Part shown: positions 1 through 12,900 of the stretch, piece after piece
How the letters are laid out: each line of letters starts with the position of its first letter
How positions within the stretch are numbered: position 1 is the stretch's first letter
Assembly: GCA_037447655.1 (NCBI GenBank)
Contig: JBBHKE010003219.1
Coordinates: 70,378 to 128,592, forward strand
Source of the DNA: Zygnema cylindricum
Taxonomy: Eukaryota > Streptophyta > Zygnematophyceae > Zygnematales > Zygnemataceae
Direction: 5' to 3'
DNA length: 58,215 bases
Notes under the pieces: model-generated
Told to the model about the DNA's origin: nothing
The model's database searches: none
Seen by the model: only the letters and a program-made list of their open reading frames with translations
Program-made: the position numbers and the translations under genes

Positions 1-12
1 TTTTTTCCTTTT

Positions 13-44
<32 letters not shown>

Positions 45-127
45 TTTTGAGTTGGAAGGATATTTGTAAGGTTTTTTTTTCAATGCAATATAAGGAATCT
101 TAGTCAGAGAGATTTCTCAAAGATTAT

Positions 128-215
128 TCGGTTTTTAGGGTTTAGGTAGCTTTTCTATTTAGGGTTTAAACAAGTTTATTCCATAGTCTATTTAGGGTTT
201 TAGGGTTTATTCAGG
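128..215. repeat. Interstitial telomere-like TTTAGGG motifs
   Basis: TTTAGGGTTT occurs four or five times within 90 bp, separated by unrelated bases. This is the plant-type telomere motif, either an old interstitial array or a cluster of telo-boxes. Confidence 0.45.
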
Positions 216-424
216 TATGTATTGGATTTTCTTCAGGCTTTTCTGTAATTTTATTGCATGTTTTTTCATTGATTTTATTCAGGTTTTTATTGTTTTAAGA
301 AGTTTTATTTATCTTTGTTTAGGTCTTTATTTGAAAAGTTGAGGTTTTAACAATCGACACTAAAATTAAAATCTTTATCTTTTTGGATTTTTGTCTTTTA
401 CACAACCTTTTGAGCAGGAAGAGA

Positions 425-680
425 GCGTGACGTCACGTGACCTCACGCCACCTGTCAAGATGCGACAAATCGTGAAGTCATGCCATATGTCAAAATGTGA
501 CAAACCGTGACGTCTTGGCACGTGTCAAAATGTGACAAAACGTGACGCCATGCCATGTCAGCAAGTGACAAACGTAACGTCATTCCACGTCTGAAAACGT
601 GACGTCATACCAGGTGTCAAACGTGACGCCGTGCCACGTGTCGAAATGTGACAAAACGTGATGTCATGTCACGAAATACT
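425..680. repeat. Tandem array of TGACGTCA/CACGTG units
   Basis: Six to seven degenerate units of about 37 bp, each with CGTGACGTCATGCCACGTGT followed by CAAAATGTGACAAA. Each unit holds bZIP core palindromes (TGACGTCA, CACGTG). No gene starts nearby. Confidence 0.75.
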
Positions 681-1859
681 TCTTTGAAATTTGACTTGAC
701 ATAAAAAAGTTGTGGGATTGTACGATCACGAGTTGAAGGATTGCAAGACTTCCCTCCCCTTTTCTTATTTTAGTGTTGTTTATTTTTTTTATTTTTTTTA
801 TTTTTTTTCTTAACTTGACGTGTGGTACCAAAGATTTTCCTTAAGCTTCTTAGTTTCCACCTTAAACCAAAAAAAAAAAAAACTAATGACGGTTTATTTG
901 TTTTGTCGGTTTCCAAATGTTTCAGCAAAATCACCTCAAACCATATTATTTTACTATTTTTTTAATTAAAGTTTTAAATTTGCCAAAAAAAAAGGAAGAA
1001 GTGTTTTTCTTTCATGTTTTCAACTTTTGGGGCAATGTGCCGACATATAACTTCCAAGTGAGTGTCGCTGATGTCATGTTGGACAAAGGTGACCTATTTT
1101 ATTTTTTCTTGTAAGTGGTCGCTATTTCTTCTGCCTTACTAGAAAAAAGTTCCTTATTCTTTCTTTCCTTTTTTGCAACCTCTCTTATTTCTTTTTAGAA
1201 ACGTATATTGGCAGCCATTTTTTATGATTTTTTTAGCTTTAAAACAAGTACTACTACATAATACGACACTTTTTCCCGTGCAAGAAAATGTGTTAATATG
1301 GATATGTATGTTTATATGTAGATATGTATCAATTTCTTAACAAACAGATTGATTTACAACTTGTGAAAATATTGTGTTGTTATGTAACTAGAATTGTTTT
1401 TTTGTTCTTGTCAAGATGAACTATATCAACAACAAATGGACAGGTGTGGTTGGATTCTTTTAGTTTAATCTTTTCTTTCAAATTTCTCGCAACTTTTTGC
1501 ATAGAATTTTTTTTGTGTGAGATTTACGAGTATGGCGTATGTCACACAAATAGTTTTCTTTTTTCATTTGTTTTCAAAAGTTGGTTTATTTATAAGTCTA
1601 TAACTGCCAATTTTTATACATGTATATAAACTTTGCACATATGTGCACAATGTATATACGTAATTATACATAGCTGCCCATGGTTGTGCATAATTGTATA
1701 TAGTAACGCATAGTTATACATAGTTACACATAGTTATACATTGAGAGAGCCGGAGAGCTTTCTCTGATGCATTCGTGTGTTGGGTTGCTCTCTTAATTCG
1801 AATTCTTTTGTGCACCAGTTTTTTGACTCTGCTCTTCGCACAATTTTGTCTCACGTGAA

Positions 1860-3340
1860 CGACCTTCCCAACCTTCTTGATCCCACGTGGCGTTTGCTCT
1901 TTTGAAAAGGTGTTTCCTCCACCGCCCTTTCTGTCTTACCCGCTCTTCCTTCCCACCCCAACATTTGTCACATCTCTTTTCGCCTCCCTTCCCACCCCAA
2001 CATTTGTCACATCTCTTTTCCCCTCTGATGATCGCCTCATGGACGTCCTCCACACTTTGTTAGGTCGTGGGGCTTTTGTTGCGAGTCTAGCCCTACGACT
2101 CACATTCAAGCATCCTTCCCTAGCTCTCACAAGGGTTGGGTTTGATGTCTACAGCACATGTGCCACCGGTGCCTATTTCGAAAGTTGGTGCCTTATTGCC
2201 TCCACTATTGTCTCTCGATTTTATTCAATTGCACATGTCCAAGAATCAATTTAAAGTTGTCACCACTATTAAATCTGAGCTTCTCGAGGCGGTTTCCTCT
2301 GATTCTGTGTGTGCGGTGTCTCTCTTGCAATGGGCCTGATTTAGGAGCTTGAGAATTAACTACACCTTTTTTATCCACTCTAGGGTTCACGCCTGCTCAA
2401 TTCACCACCGCCATCAAGTTCCGGCTTTGCCTCCCTTATCCACCTTTTCGTGGCTCTCGTCTTTGCTTGTGCGACCGTGTCCTTCAGCTCGATGACATCC
2501 ACTTGCTTCATTTCTCTTAGAGAGAAGAGTGGATTCGAACGCACGAAACTATTCGCGTCACCATGGGGACTATCGCTTCCGAGGGGGGATATTGTGTTCG
2601 ACGTGAGGTTTCACATATTATTTCTCCCTGCCACATTGATTGTACTACTGGATGGCGGATGTCGTATATTTGGACATTGTTTTGGTGAACCTTACCCCAA
2701 AAAAGGTCTTTGATCAAGCAACTCAACATGTTGGAGTGTTCATCTGTGACGCGACTAAAAAGAAGCATGATTATGCACACCAAGGTAGTATGGATGACTT
2801 TCGCAATGGTGGTTGAGACATTTAGTTGTTTGGGTATTACTTTCGACAAGTTTCTCCGACTCGCGGTCGGCGCTCTTTCGATAGACGGGGCCACGAGAGC
2901 CATCCCGGTTCCGTCATTACTTCTTTTTATCGTCAATGGTTATCTATGGCTTTATAGCGATAGCAAGCTTTGATCCTCCTTCGATCGACTATTGCGGGGA
3001 TGGATCTTCAGCGTGTCCCGAACCTCCCTCAACATCCTCCTCGGGCATGAGGGACTTAGGAGGTATATTTTTGTAGATCTTTGGCTATGTTAAGGTTTTG
3101 TTAGGTAATGTTGGTTTAAGAACACTGTTGTGTCCTTGCTTTAATGATTGCTGTTTCTTTGAGTGTCTTTGTTTTATGTGACCTTCTTCTGTGTGTTGGC
3201 TCTTTTGCCTAGGTTTTCCATTTTGTATGCTTCACTCCGAATCTAGTTTTTCAGTCTTGGCTTTGTTGTCCACTTTTTTTTTATGGTTCCCATGTACTCA
3301 GGTGGTTTACCATCACGCTTTCTTAACAAAAGCCTTGATG
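1860..3340 (+). mobile_element. Degenerate 5'-truncated LINE retrotransposon, copy 1
   Basis: Broken plus-strand frames recover the same tail as copy 3: THETIRVTMGTIASEGGYCV, GDIVFDVRFHILFL, FDQAARHVGVF and HQGSMDDFRN. They are followed by a 3' UTR ending CTCAGGTGGTTTACCATC at about 3298-3315. Upstream frames (DLPNLLDPTWR, CLPYPPFRGSRLCLCDRV) resemble the region between reverse transcriptase and the zinc-finger-like tail. Frameshifts and stops are numerous, so it is inactive. The 5' limit is uncertain. Confidence 0.6.
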
Positions 3341-3589
3341 TAGAAGAATGAAAACAAATCTATAGTTGTTTATGTTATTTCCCAAACAATCGTTACAAAT
3401 TTGTTGATACATCCCTCAAAACGAAAATATATTCCTTGTGTTCCTTGACCAATTGTGATGGTTTTTATCAAATGGCCAAGGTACCGACATTTTTAGTACG
3501 AGTTTTCTTTTTCATCTTTATACGATTTAATTTACTCTTTTTTTTCATACCCGTCACTCCAACGTGTCGTTTGAACACAATGTTGTATT

Positions 3590-4190
3590 GGGTTTTAACT
3601 TGAAGTTTTTCAAATTCATGTTGAAAATATTTAAGAAATTTTATTGTTTTCAAGATTACATTGAAAAAAAAATCAGATTGTTGAAAGAACATGAGAAATT
3701 TGAAGCTTAATGTTGGAAAAAAATGATACATTTTGTCGGTCTTAAGCTTGTGTTGAAAAAAAAATGAGATTTTTTTTTTCAAGATTTATGTAAAAAAAGA
3801 AGAAAAATATATATATTTTGAATTTTTTTCAAGATATAAAGAAAAAAAATTGAGAATTTTGATTTTTACGGAAAAAGATGAAAATTTGAATTCTTTTCGA
3901 ACTTATGTCGGGAAAAAAAGAGACATTTCGTTGGTTTCAAAGTTATATTGGAAAAAACATGAGAGATTTTTGTTGTTCCCAAGCTTACGTTAAAAACAAA
4001 GTGTGTTTTCACACCTTTGTAATTTTCAATATGTTTGACTTAAAAATTGTCGTTTTGAAGCTTATGTTGATTTTTTTTTTGAGAAATTGTTGTTTTCAAG
4101 TATATGTAAAAAAAAAAAAAAAAAAAAAATTATATTGTTTTCAAGCTCATGTTGAAAAAAAAGAGAAATATTTCATTCACAAGTTAACGA
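3590..4190. repeat. Degenerate tandem repeat of about 45-60 bp
   Basis: The unit resembles TTTTCAAGCTTATGTTGAAA followed by poly-A and GAGAAATTTG. It recurs about ten times. Frames across it are artefacts of the repeat. Confidence 0.6.
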
Positions 4191-4204
4191 TGTCATAAAA
4201 AACT

Positions 4205-4425
4205 AGACACCTACAACCGTCGTATTTTTGTAGACGTCATCAATTGTCGAAAGTTTCGTAATCGTGTCGAACCGTCACAAGGTTTACCCGCGTCTACAAC
4301 CATCACATTTCAAAGTAACGATTTCATTTTCGCACATTAGAACGCTTTGCAAAGTAGTACAGAGAATCTTCACTAGAATACAAAGTACCACTTCAAAGTA
4401 CTTGTTACATGGACACACCTCCTAA
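4205..4425. mobile_element. Truncated right half of the Harbinger-like MITE family
   Basis: The segment carries CGTCTACAACC, TTTCATTTTCGCACATT and a right end TTACATGGACACACC, which match the 26.7-kb and 43.9-kb copies. The left half is absent. Confidence 0.5.
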
Positions 4426-4981
4426 CTATTAATTTGCATTTTTTGGGTCTCGAATGATTGAGTTTGATTATCTGCATTTCTTTTAGGTTTTTAAAGAAAT
4501 CAACTTCATCCAATCTCCTCATAAGTCAAATAAAACATACCATCTCTCCCATCACCATTTAGACACTTTTTAATGTCAAAATATTCCTTACAAAACAAAT
4601 TGAAAGATTCAAAATACCGTTGGTGCTTGAAACTAATGTTTTAACTTTACACCAAAAAAATGACTCTCTCTCGCTCTCTCTCCCTCTCTAAGGTACATAA
4701 AGGACATACATACCATTCACTTTTGCTTCTTGTCTAATCCTTCAATTAAGAGGACCAATAACAAGGTTCAAAATCTCAAACAAACATCTTTCCTCTTGAC
4801 AGGCATTGGCGTTCTATGTTGGAGTTGTTTCTTGTCTTCTTGTACAATAAAAAAAAGGCTCACAAGTCCAACACTTGAAAATGGACTCCCCGGTTTCTTT
4901 CTCTCTCTCCCGCTCCCTCTCTCTCCCTCTGTCTTTTTTTCTCTCTCTTTCTCCCTCACTTCTTTTTTGTTGAAAATGGCC

Positions 4982-7900
4982 CTATTGTTGTTTTTGAGCG
5001 GTGTTGATGGGAGCCCCATTGTCCGCAATGGGCCTTTTGGCAACAATTACCGGGCACGGGCTGGAAAACGAAAACGAAAAGCAAAAAACACAAAAAAAAA
5101 GTGGATAAACCATTGTGTCAGATTATGTTTTCAATTTATGTATTAAAGAAGAGCAGATAAACCGTTGTGTGAGATTATATTTTCAATTTATGAATAAAAA
5201 AAGAGTGGATAGTCAGTGGAAAACAAAGAATATGGAAAAACGAGGAATATGGAAAAACGAGGAATATGAAAAAACGAGGAATATGGAAAAACGAGAAATA
5301 TGGAAAAATGAAGATGAAAAATAAGTGCAAACAATATGTGAAGCAAACATATGTCGGCGGTTTAGACTTTTTCCCATACCTGTTATGAGCAAGATAGTCG
5401 CTTACACTTCCCAAAAACGTCCTGCAATAGTAACATAAAAAAAACAAAAAAACAAAAATTAGCCTTCACAGTATTGTCAACTGACTTCTTCATGGAAATA
5501 GATTCTAAATCAATTAAATCACTGGCTTTCAACATGCAATATTTCCTTTGAAAATTGTTGCAAAAACCTCTTGATTTTGCTATACGTTAACCGTTTACAT
5601 GAAAATGACGACATCCGTTGACAGCAGGAAAATCGGTTATTATGGTTACCACTTTTTTTGTGCTAAAAGTGAGAGTCAGTAAACTGCCCATCACTATTAA
5701 TGTTAAAAAGAAATCGGGCAGTTCCGGCATGTAACTTTATGTCCAACTGTTGGAATTTTTTTTTGAGGGAAGCAATCGAAAGGTAACGATAATACATTTC
5801 TATGGTGATGTCACGATTAAAAATCAGATATATCTGTAATGAGAATCCCCCCCTTCCCCACCCCCCCATCCTCTCCCTCTCACCCCCAATGAAACATTTT
5901 TTGAACTTAGAAATGAGCCTTACATTGCGGCTTCACTGGCTTTATCTTTCCACATATACACAAACTCCCTGCCTGCTCTCCCTTTGTCTACCCCTCCCCA
6001 TCCCCCCCCCCTCTCCCTTCCCTCTCGCCATTTCCCCCCAATAAAAACTGTTCACGAGCTTTAGAACCAAGCCTTACTTTGCGACTGCGCTGGCCTTGTG
6101 AGTGCCGACCACCACGGCGTCCGCCTCCAATATTGTTAACTCCTTGCAAACTTTATCTTCGGTGGGGCCCGCCACGATTCTCCCCTCACAATGGATCTGC
6201 ACATGCATAGAAGGACATTATTGTTTGCTATTGTTGAACATTATTTAGACATTGTTGTTGTTGAACTTTTATTAATATGTGAAAGTATCATAGTTGTTGA
6301 GCATTATTTAAACAATATTGTTGTGGAAAATTATTTAAATTGGACTGTTGCTGAACAGTACTTGAATATCATCGTTGTTGATCATCTTTAAACATTATTG
6401 TTGTTGAACTTTATAATATATATCATCTTTTGCTGAACATTATTCAAACAGTATTGTTGAAAATTACTGTTGTTGAACATTATTTATTATTTAAATATTG
6501 TCGTTGTTGAACATTATTTAATTACATTGGTTTTGAAAATTATATAGACATTATTGTTATTGAACATTATTTTAACACTATTGTTGTTTCTCTTTCTGAG
6601 TTTTCCCGTTATTTCAAGGTGAGACCTTAAAACAATCTGATCAACTCAACTGTGAAACATTTCCGTTGACAAATAATGTGGGGATTAAAATGCACTTCTT
6701 TGACTGCTTAAATATCTTCTCTGAAGGCATCAATATTCTTTAACAGTCTGAATGGCTTCTATTGAAAAAAATCTAGACAACTCGTGGTCTAGGAAAGGAA
6801 AAAAGTACATTTCGAATTTATGTTAAAATTCTGTTAAAAATTATGTTACGGACTGAAGGTATATATAAGTATTCTACTTCTTCCTTTGAAATTACAAAAA
6901 AAACATGCAAGAATATATTTTAGTCTGGTCCTCCAACTTCCTCCACTTCATCTAGGTAAATCTATTACAATTGTCGCTCTTTACTCAGGTTCTTTCATTC
7001 TATACAAACTTACTACCCACACATCAAAATTTCAGCAAATGTATTTTCATCCTGGTCCTCACTTCCTCAAAGACTATTCAGAAATAGTTATTTGGGTTTC
7101 AGCAACCCAAACAGCTTTTATATAAGAGCCTTTACATTTTTTTTTTTTCATTTCCCTACCGGAACACAAAGACTGAATAGAATCTGATTTTTTTTTTTTT
7201 TACGTTAATAATGACTACGGCCGATAAAACATAAGATCCGTAGTTTCAAAGCCAAGATTTAGCGAGATTATACCAAAATAATTACTGGGGTAAAAAAAGA
7301 AAAGAGAGCTGAAATTTTGCTGACCTTTGTTTCACTGGATGCGTATTTCATGTATTTCTCAACGAGTGACTCACTATAGTTGAGTTGGTCCACATCACTT
7401 TTCATATCCGTGGCCGGTGGAACGTAAACCTCCTCCAAACCAAATTGATCTGCAATTTTTAAAAACAATTGAGTCCACAGCCATAAAGCTCTTCATAATG
7501 TATGCATTGGTAATTGATAGAAGTTCAACAACACATCAATAATGTTTTCCACTACCTTTCTTCGAAAACCTGCAACGGAGTTATGAAATAAGTATAACTA
7601 CAAAAAGTCACTTTCAACTTGGAACAACCGAATGTATGCTACACTGTGAATAACTATCAGCATTGAGAAATATACAGCGTGGGGTTTATTTTGGTGTTAG
7701 TATTCTTCTAATTTAGGTCCGAGCGACGTGGACGATTTTCAACCGTTCACCAGATTAGTGTCAAGTAGAAAACAATTCAGTATTATTAACGTCAATTTAG
7801 GTTCAGGTTCCATTAAGAAACCAGCGCCGAATTTTTTTTTTCAAAGCTAATACAGGCTCACTGTGTAGTTCAGAATGGGTTAGTTTATGAAAATTTTGAG

Positions 7901-9934
7901 AACTGACAAGGAAATATTAGCAAAACATAACAGCAATACATAATAAGGCGAAAATCGACCAAAAACTGTTAAAAAGAGAGGTGAAAAAAAGTGATGTTTC
8001 TCACTCACCAACACCTAGAGTAGTAGGATCGCTTGCCATGGGGCTCTGGACATGGAGAATAATCGCTTTGTCGTTTTCAGTGCAAAGGTTTTGAAGAGCC
8101 CAGGTGAAGGCATACGCTGACTGTCACACACAAAAACAAAAGATGGAACTCTAATGAAATAACCTTTTTTCAATATTGAATTTTAGATCAACAATATTAC
8201 GGTCTACATTACAATATCAAGTCAGGAGAATTGTCGACGGAGAATTGTTAATTTGTATCAAAAACGAGAAAAGGACAAGAATCAAATAACAGCTTGAATC
8301 TTTCCTTTTGCTACATAGCATCATGAGAGACTAGAGGCATAGCCACACAGTACAAACCAGAACAATAGAAAATAAAACTTTGTAAATACTTAGTAACCCA
8401 TTTCTACCCTATGACAAAAGGGAAAAAAAAGAAAAGCGTGCCACAATCCATCCAAAGTTGTCGAAAACTCGGCAGGGAACTCTTACACCTTAAAATGGTT
8501 AAACAGTCGTTCAAAGATGAAAAAGTTGTAAGGAGAAAGTTGTAAGAAGGTAAGCTTACCTCGTTCGACTCGTCAACAGCAATTACAAAAGTTCTATTAA
8601 GACCAGCTTTTGCAAGAGGGTCATGCTGAGTCGGGCTGCTAGGTTGTCGAACAATAATCACAGGAACTGGAAAAAGAAAAAAGAAAAAACTCAATATGAG
8701 AAAATTCTGTGACGAGAGGAATCGAGTCGAAGGACATGCCCAATGCTATTAGAGTTAACCACTCTAATTTGAGTGTTTTCCTTTAACCCAGAACCATCAT
8801 GAGAGTTGGTAACACTACTTAGTTAAGTGGCTCATAATAAGCCACGTGGCAAAACAGATTTAAGTGTAGTTAATTTTAATATAGCGTTACAGTAATTCAC
8901 TAACTCTAATAACGATGGGCGGTTTAGCGGAGGTAGGGACAGATCACAGAACTCATTTGAAAATAAATGGTGAAGGACAAAGACAACTCGCTTAGACACT
9001 ATTTAAGTTGTGAAAGTGACAGGGAAAACAGTTCTTTTGTTTTTTTACAAAAAATGGGGCAATGGTGAAGAAAAACTGATGTTTGAATTTCTTACCTGTT
9101 GAGTGATGAAGAACATAGTCACTGATACTTCCAAGAAAAGTTCTGCAATTATTGTTGAAATACAAAACAGAAAAATTTCAAAATTGTCGCCAATTAAGGG
9201 ACCAAATAGAAGAAGTCAAGAAAAAAAAATTTATGGATTGCCAATTTTGGGGCCACAGAAAAGAAGGCACCGTGTGGCAAGGAGAAAAGCCGCACAATGT
9301 GAAATTTACATAAAATCCGACAATTAACATCCAAAAATATCCAAAAATCTTATTTAGATGTTGGGCCTTTGTTGTTCAGGAAATAATATTAATAACAATA
9401 ATAGTAACAAATATAAATTGACAAAAAAATGACGCATAAATATGCCTATTTAATGAAACCAAACTTCTTCAGTTCCTTCAAACATTTGAGATATGAACAA
9501 TATTTTTGCTCTAAATGCTACACGTACACCACCATTAGAGTTAATAACACTCATTCAAGATCGAGTTTCCTTTACCCGAAATCATCAAGTAGTGTTAATA
9601 ACACTTTTTAGTTAAGTGGCCCATAATGCGCCACGTGGAAAAAATAGTGAAGTTAATACTGAAACCGCTTTGACACTAATAATTCACCAATTCTAATCGC
9701 GAATTAAGGCGTATTTTATAGGGGATCCAAAGGCCCCAGAAAGAAACAAAGAACGAAACAGAGAATGTTACACATCAATATTCTCTGAATTCTCTATTGC
9801 AAAAAAAGGAAAAGGAGAAAGGATTAGCTTACCTCTTTATTATTCCATAACCATGGCTTCCCAAGATGATTACATCTGCTGAGGTTTTTTTCGCTTCATC
9901 ACAAATATGACTTCCAGGATCACCTGGAAAAAAA

Positions 9935-9980
<46 letters not shown>

Positions 9981-12900
9981 GAAAAGGTGAATAGGCAAAT
10001 ATGGCAACTCTATGACCTGTAATTTAGCGGCGAGAAACGCCATGTGACTAAATCAATATTCACATTAACCAATGAGGAAACAGATGAAAAAAAAAAGGAA
10101 TAGTTTTTGCCTAACTTTCTGTTCCATGTACATGGCTAGTTTTTGCGGTAAATATCAAACATTCTCAATTTGCAAAAAAGAGGACAAAACAGCGAGTGCA
10201 ACCCAACTGAATGGTACTTGAAATCTCAATGTGCAGATATAACGAAATCAAAATTCAAAATTCACATTTTACGACATTTATATATATTGGAAGCCCCTCC
10301 TCTAAGTGTGATAAAATAAGTTTCAAATCTGTTCCCTTTCACCTTCTTAAATATCACAATCCTAATATTACTTTCCCTCTCTTTTTTTTCTCTCCTTTTT
10401 TCTCGCTCTCCCTTTTCGTCTCGCTCTCACTATTTGCCTCCCACTCGCTTTTCTCCCACTCCCTCTGTCTCCCTCTCCCATTATCCATGCATTTCTTGCA
10501 ATGTCACTCAGTATGTTATACAATAAAAGGAATTGTTTCTTTGGGAAGAGAGGGAGAAGGAGGAGGAGAGCTCATGAGGAAGTTACAGATTCTGGAATGT
10601 AAGGCCAGGGGGGGAGGGAGAGGAGAGGGAGGAGAGAGGTAGAGGCGGGGGAAGAGGTAGAAATTTACCTTGAACGACTTCCCCCTCACATGGTATCTGC
10701 ATGAAACCAAATATGAAAGGGAAACGAAAATGTATATACATCAATGAACATAATCTAAAAGAAAAGACAATGTATCTACATCAATGGACGTAATATAAAA
10801 AAAAACCGATGCAATATGTGCCGATTCAGCATTACGCGATCTTCAATACTTTTAATTGCTTCGGCCAATATCATTTTGACAACAATTGCCTTAGTGATTT
10901 TCAATATGTTCGTGACATCCACTCTTTCTGGGCTTAGAATCCAATCAACGTCTACATAATGTAACTGTTTTTTTAATTTGAAAACTGTTTGGGCTGAGTC
11001 CATTTTGAGTTTGGATCAAAATACGGACCCTTTCTAAATTGAAAACATCAATTATGTGTAAACATCAATGGACATAATTTAAAAAAAATGACAATGCATC
11101 AACATCAATGGACATAACACAAAAGAAACCAAGTCCCATGACTACATATACACAAAAGGAAAAAAGAAGATAAGAAAGTTAAGAAGATCAAATGCAATCT
11201 TTCTAACGAATGTGTACAGCAGAAACACACATTCCTGAAAATCCGAATCAGAAATTATACATTCAAGTCAGTGCCCAGTCTCAGAAATTTGATAACTTTC
11301 AAACAAAAAGGGAACGGAAAAAATTGACACAGTTGACAGAAACCAATGTGATTTTGACATCTGTTCCTATGGTAAATCAATACCGTGAACAAAAAATAGC
11401 ACACCATAACACAAAAATCATGCTCTTATTGCTTATATTGAGATATATTTGAACCATTGATACAGAATTCCTGATAAAAAAAGAATGATGATGAAAAAAA
11501 TTATGATACCACCTACAAAAACCATGTAATATTTCTTATATTCGGAAAAATTGAAACCGTTTGGCCGGTCAATTTTTCAAATAAACATACTCAAAAATAA
11601 CATGTTTCCCAAAAACACAAGGTAATTTAGCAAAAAAACACGATAATGAACAATACCTTTGCCAGTTCGCATTGTTTCACATATCAAAACCACAATAATG
11701 AATGACTTATTTCTTAAAAAAACACAATAATGGAGAACATATTTATAAAAAAAAATACGATAATCAATTTTACCTTTGCCTGTTCACACTGTTTCACATA
11801 TTTTTCAACCAATGCGGTCGCAGCACCCGCCAGCTGGACCTCTTGAGCACTATTGTCCTCCACTACCAGGGGAATCGCATATTCGCCTGAGAAAAACAAA
11901 AAACAATAATAATAATAATAAGACAAAAAAATCAATAATATGGCTTCTTTTTCTTTAAAAATATTTAGTTGAAAAATTCAATGATGGGCTTCTCTTTCTT
12001 TGAAAAGAACAATACCAATATAGCTTCGTTTTCATTGAAGATTCAATTTGTTCTTCTTTTTCCAATAGTTAAAAATCCCAATCTTCACTGCTGAATCAAA
12101 CATTGCATTGTCATATGTCAGTAATCAATAAAAAAGTTACATATAAAAACGTAAAAAACTCAAATAACCATTACCCGGAGTTTGTATCAACAATTCATGA
12201 AACCTCAAAATCTGAGCGTACTGTAAAGACTGGCTTTACAAGATTTGATGCAATGAATTTCTTTCAATCGAAAATTTGAGCAAAATGTAAAAACTGGACT
12301 TAATGCAGTGAACTTGTTGCAATGGAAAATCTGAGCATACTATAAAGACTGGTTAACAGGACTTCATGCAGAAAAACTGTTTGAATGGAAAATTTGAGCA
12401 TACTATGGTTATTTTAAGACTTAATGCAGAAGATTTTGTTGTTATTGAACACCTGAGCATACTGCATAAAATCTCGACTCATTCCAGTAAAGCTGTTGCA
12501 ACAAATAATCTGTGCATATTGTAAAGGCGCTTTTACAGGACTTGATGCAGTAAATTTGTTTTAACGGAAAATATGAGAATACTGTAAGACTGGTTTTACC
12601 GAGACTTAAAGCAGTAAAATTGTTTAAATAAAATATTTAAGAATACTGTAAAGACTGGTATTTACAGGATTTAATACAGTAAATTTGTTGAGCTGTAAAG
12701 ACTAGTTCTTAAAGGACTTAATGCAATGAATTTGTTTAAATGGAAAACCTGAGCGCTGTAAAAAATGGACTTAAAAAAAAAAAAAAAAAAAAAAAATCCA
12801 AAAAAAATTGACTTAATGCAGTAAAACTTGTTACGATGGAAAATCTGAGCATACTGTGAAAACTGGCTTTTTCAGGACTTAAAAATGCAATAAATTCTTA

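Larger units (their letters stand above)
1..1740. other. AT-rich stretch without a recognisable gene
   Basis: Poly-T start, the telomere-like motifs, the bZIP-site array, then AT-rich sequence with short (ATACATAGTT) repeats near 1640-1740. The frames present are short and low in complexity. Confidence 0.6.

Noticed and set aside
128-215. A true telomere or chromosome end
   Set aside because: Motifs are sparse, imperfect and followed by 58 kb of gene-bearing DNA; the window edge is arbitrary.
425-680. Regularly spaced repeats resembling a CRISPR array
   Set aside because: Units are contiguous and degenerate, spacers are not unique, no cas genes are present, and the context is clearly eukaryotic.
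4730-5146. A 138-codon plus-strand frame
   Set aside because: It is the antisense of the last USP exon joined to C/T-rich 3' sequence.
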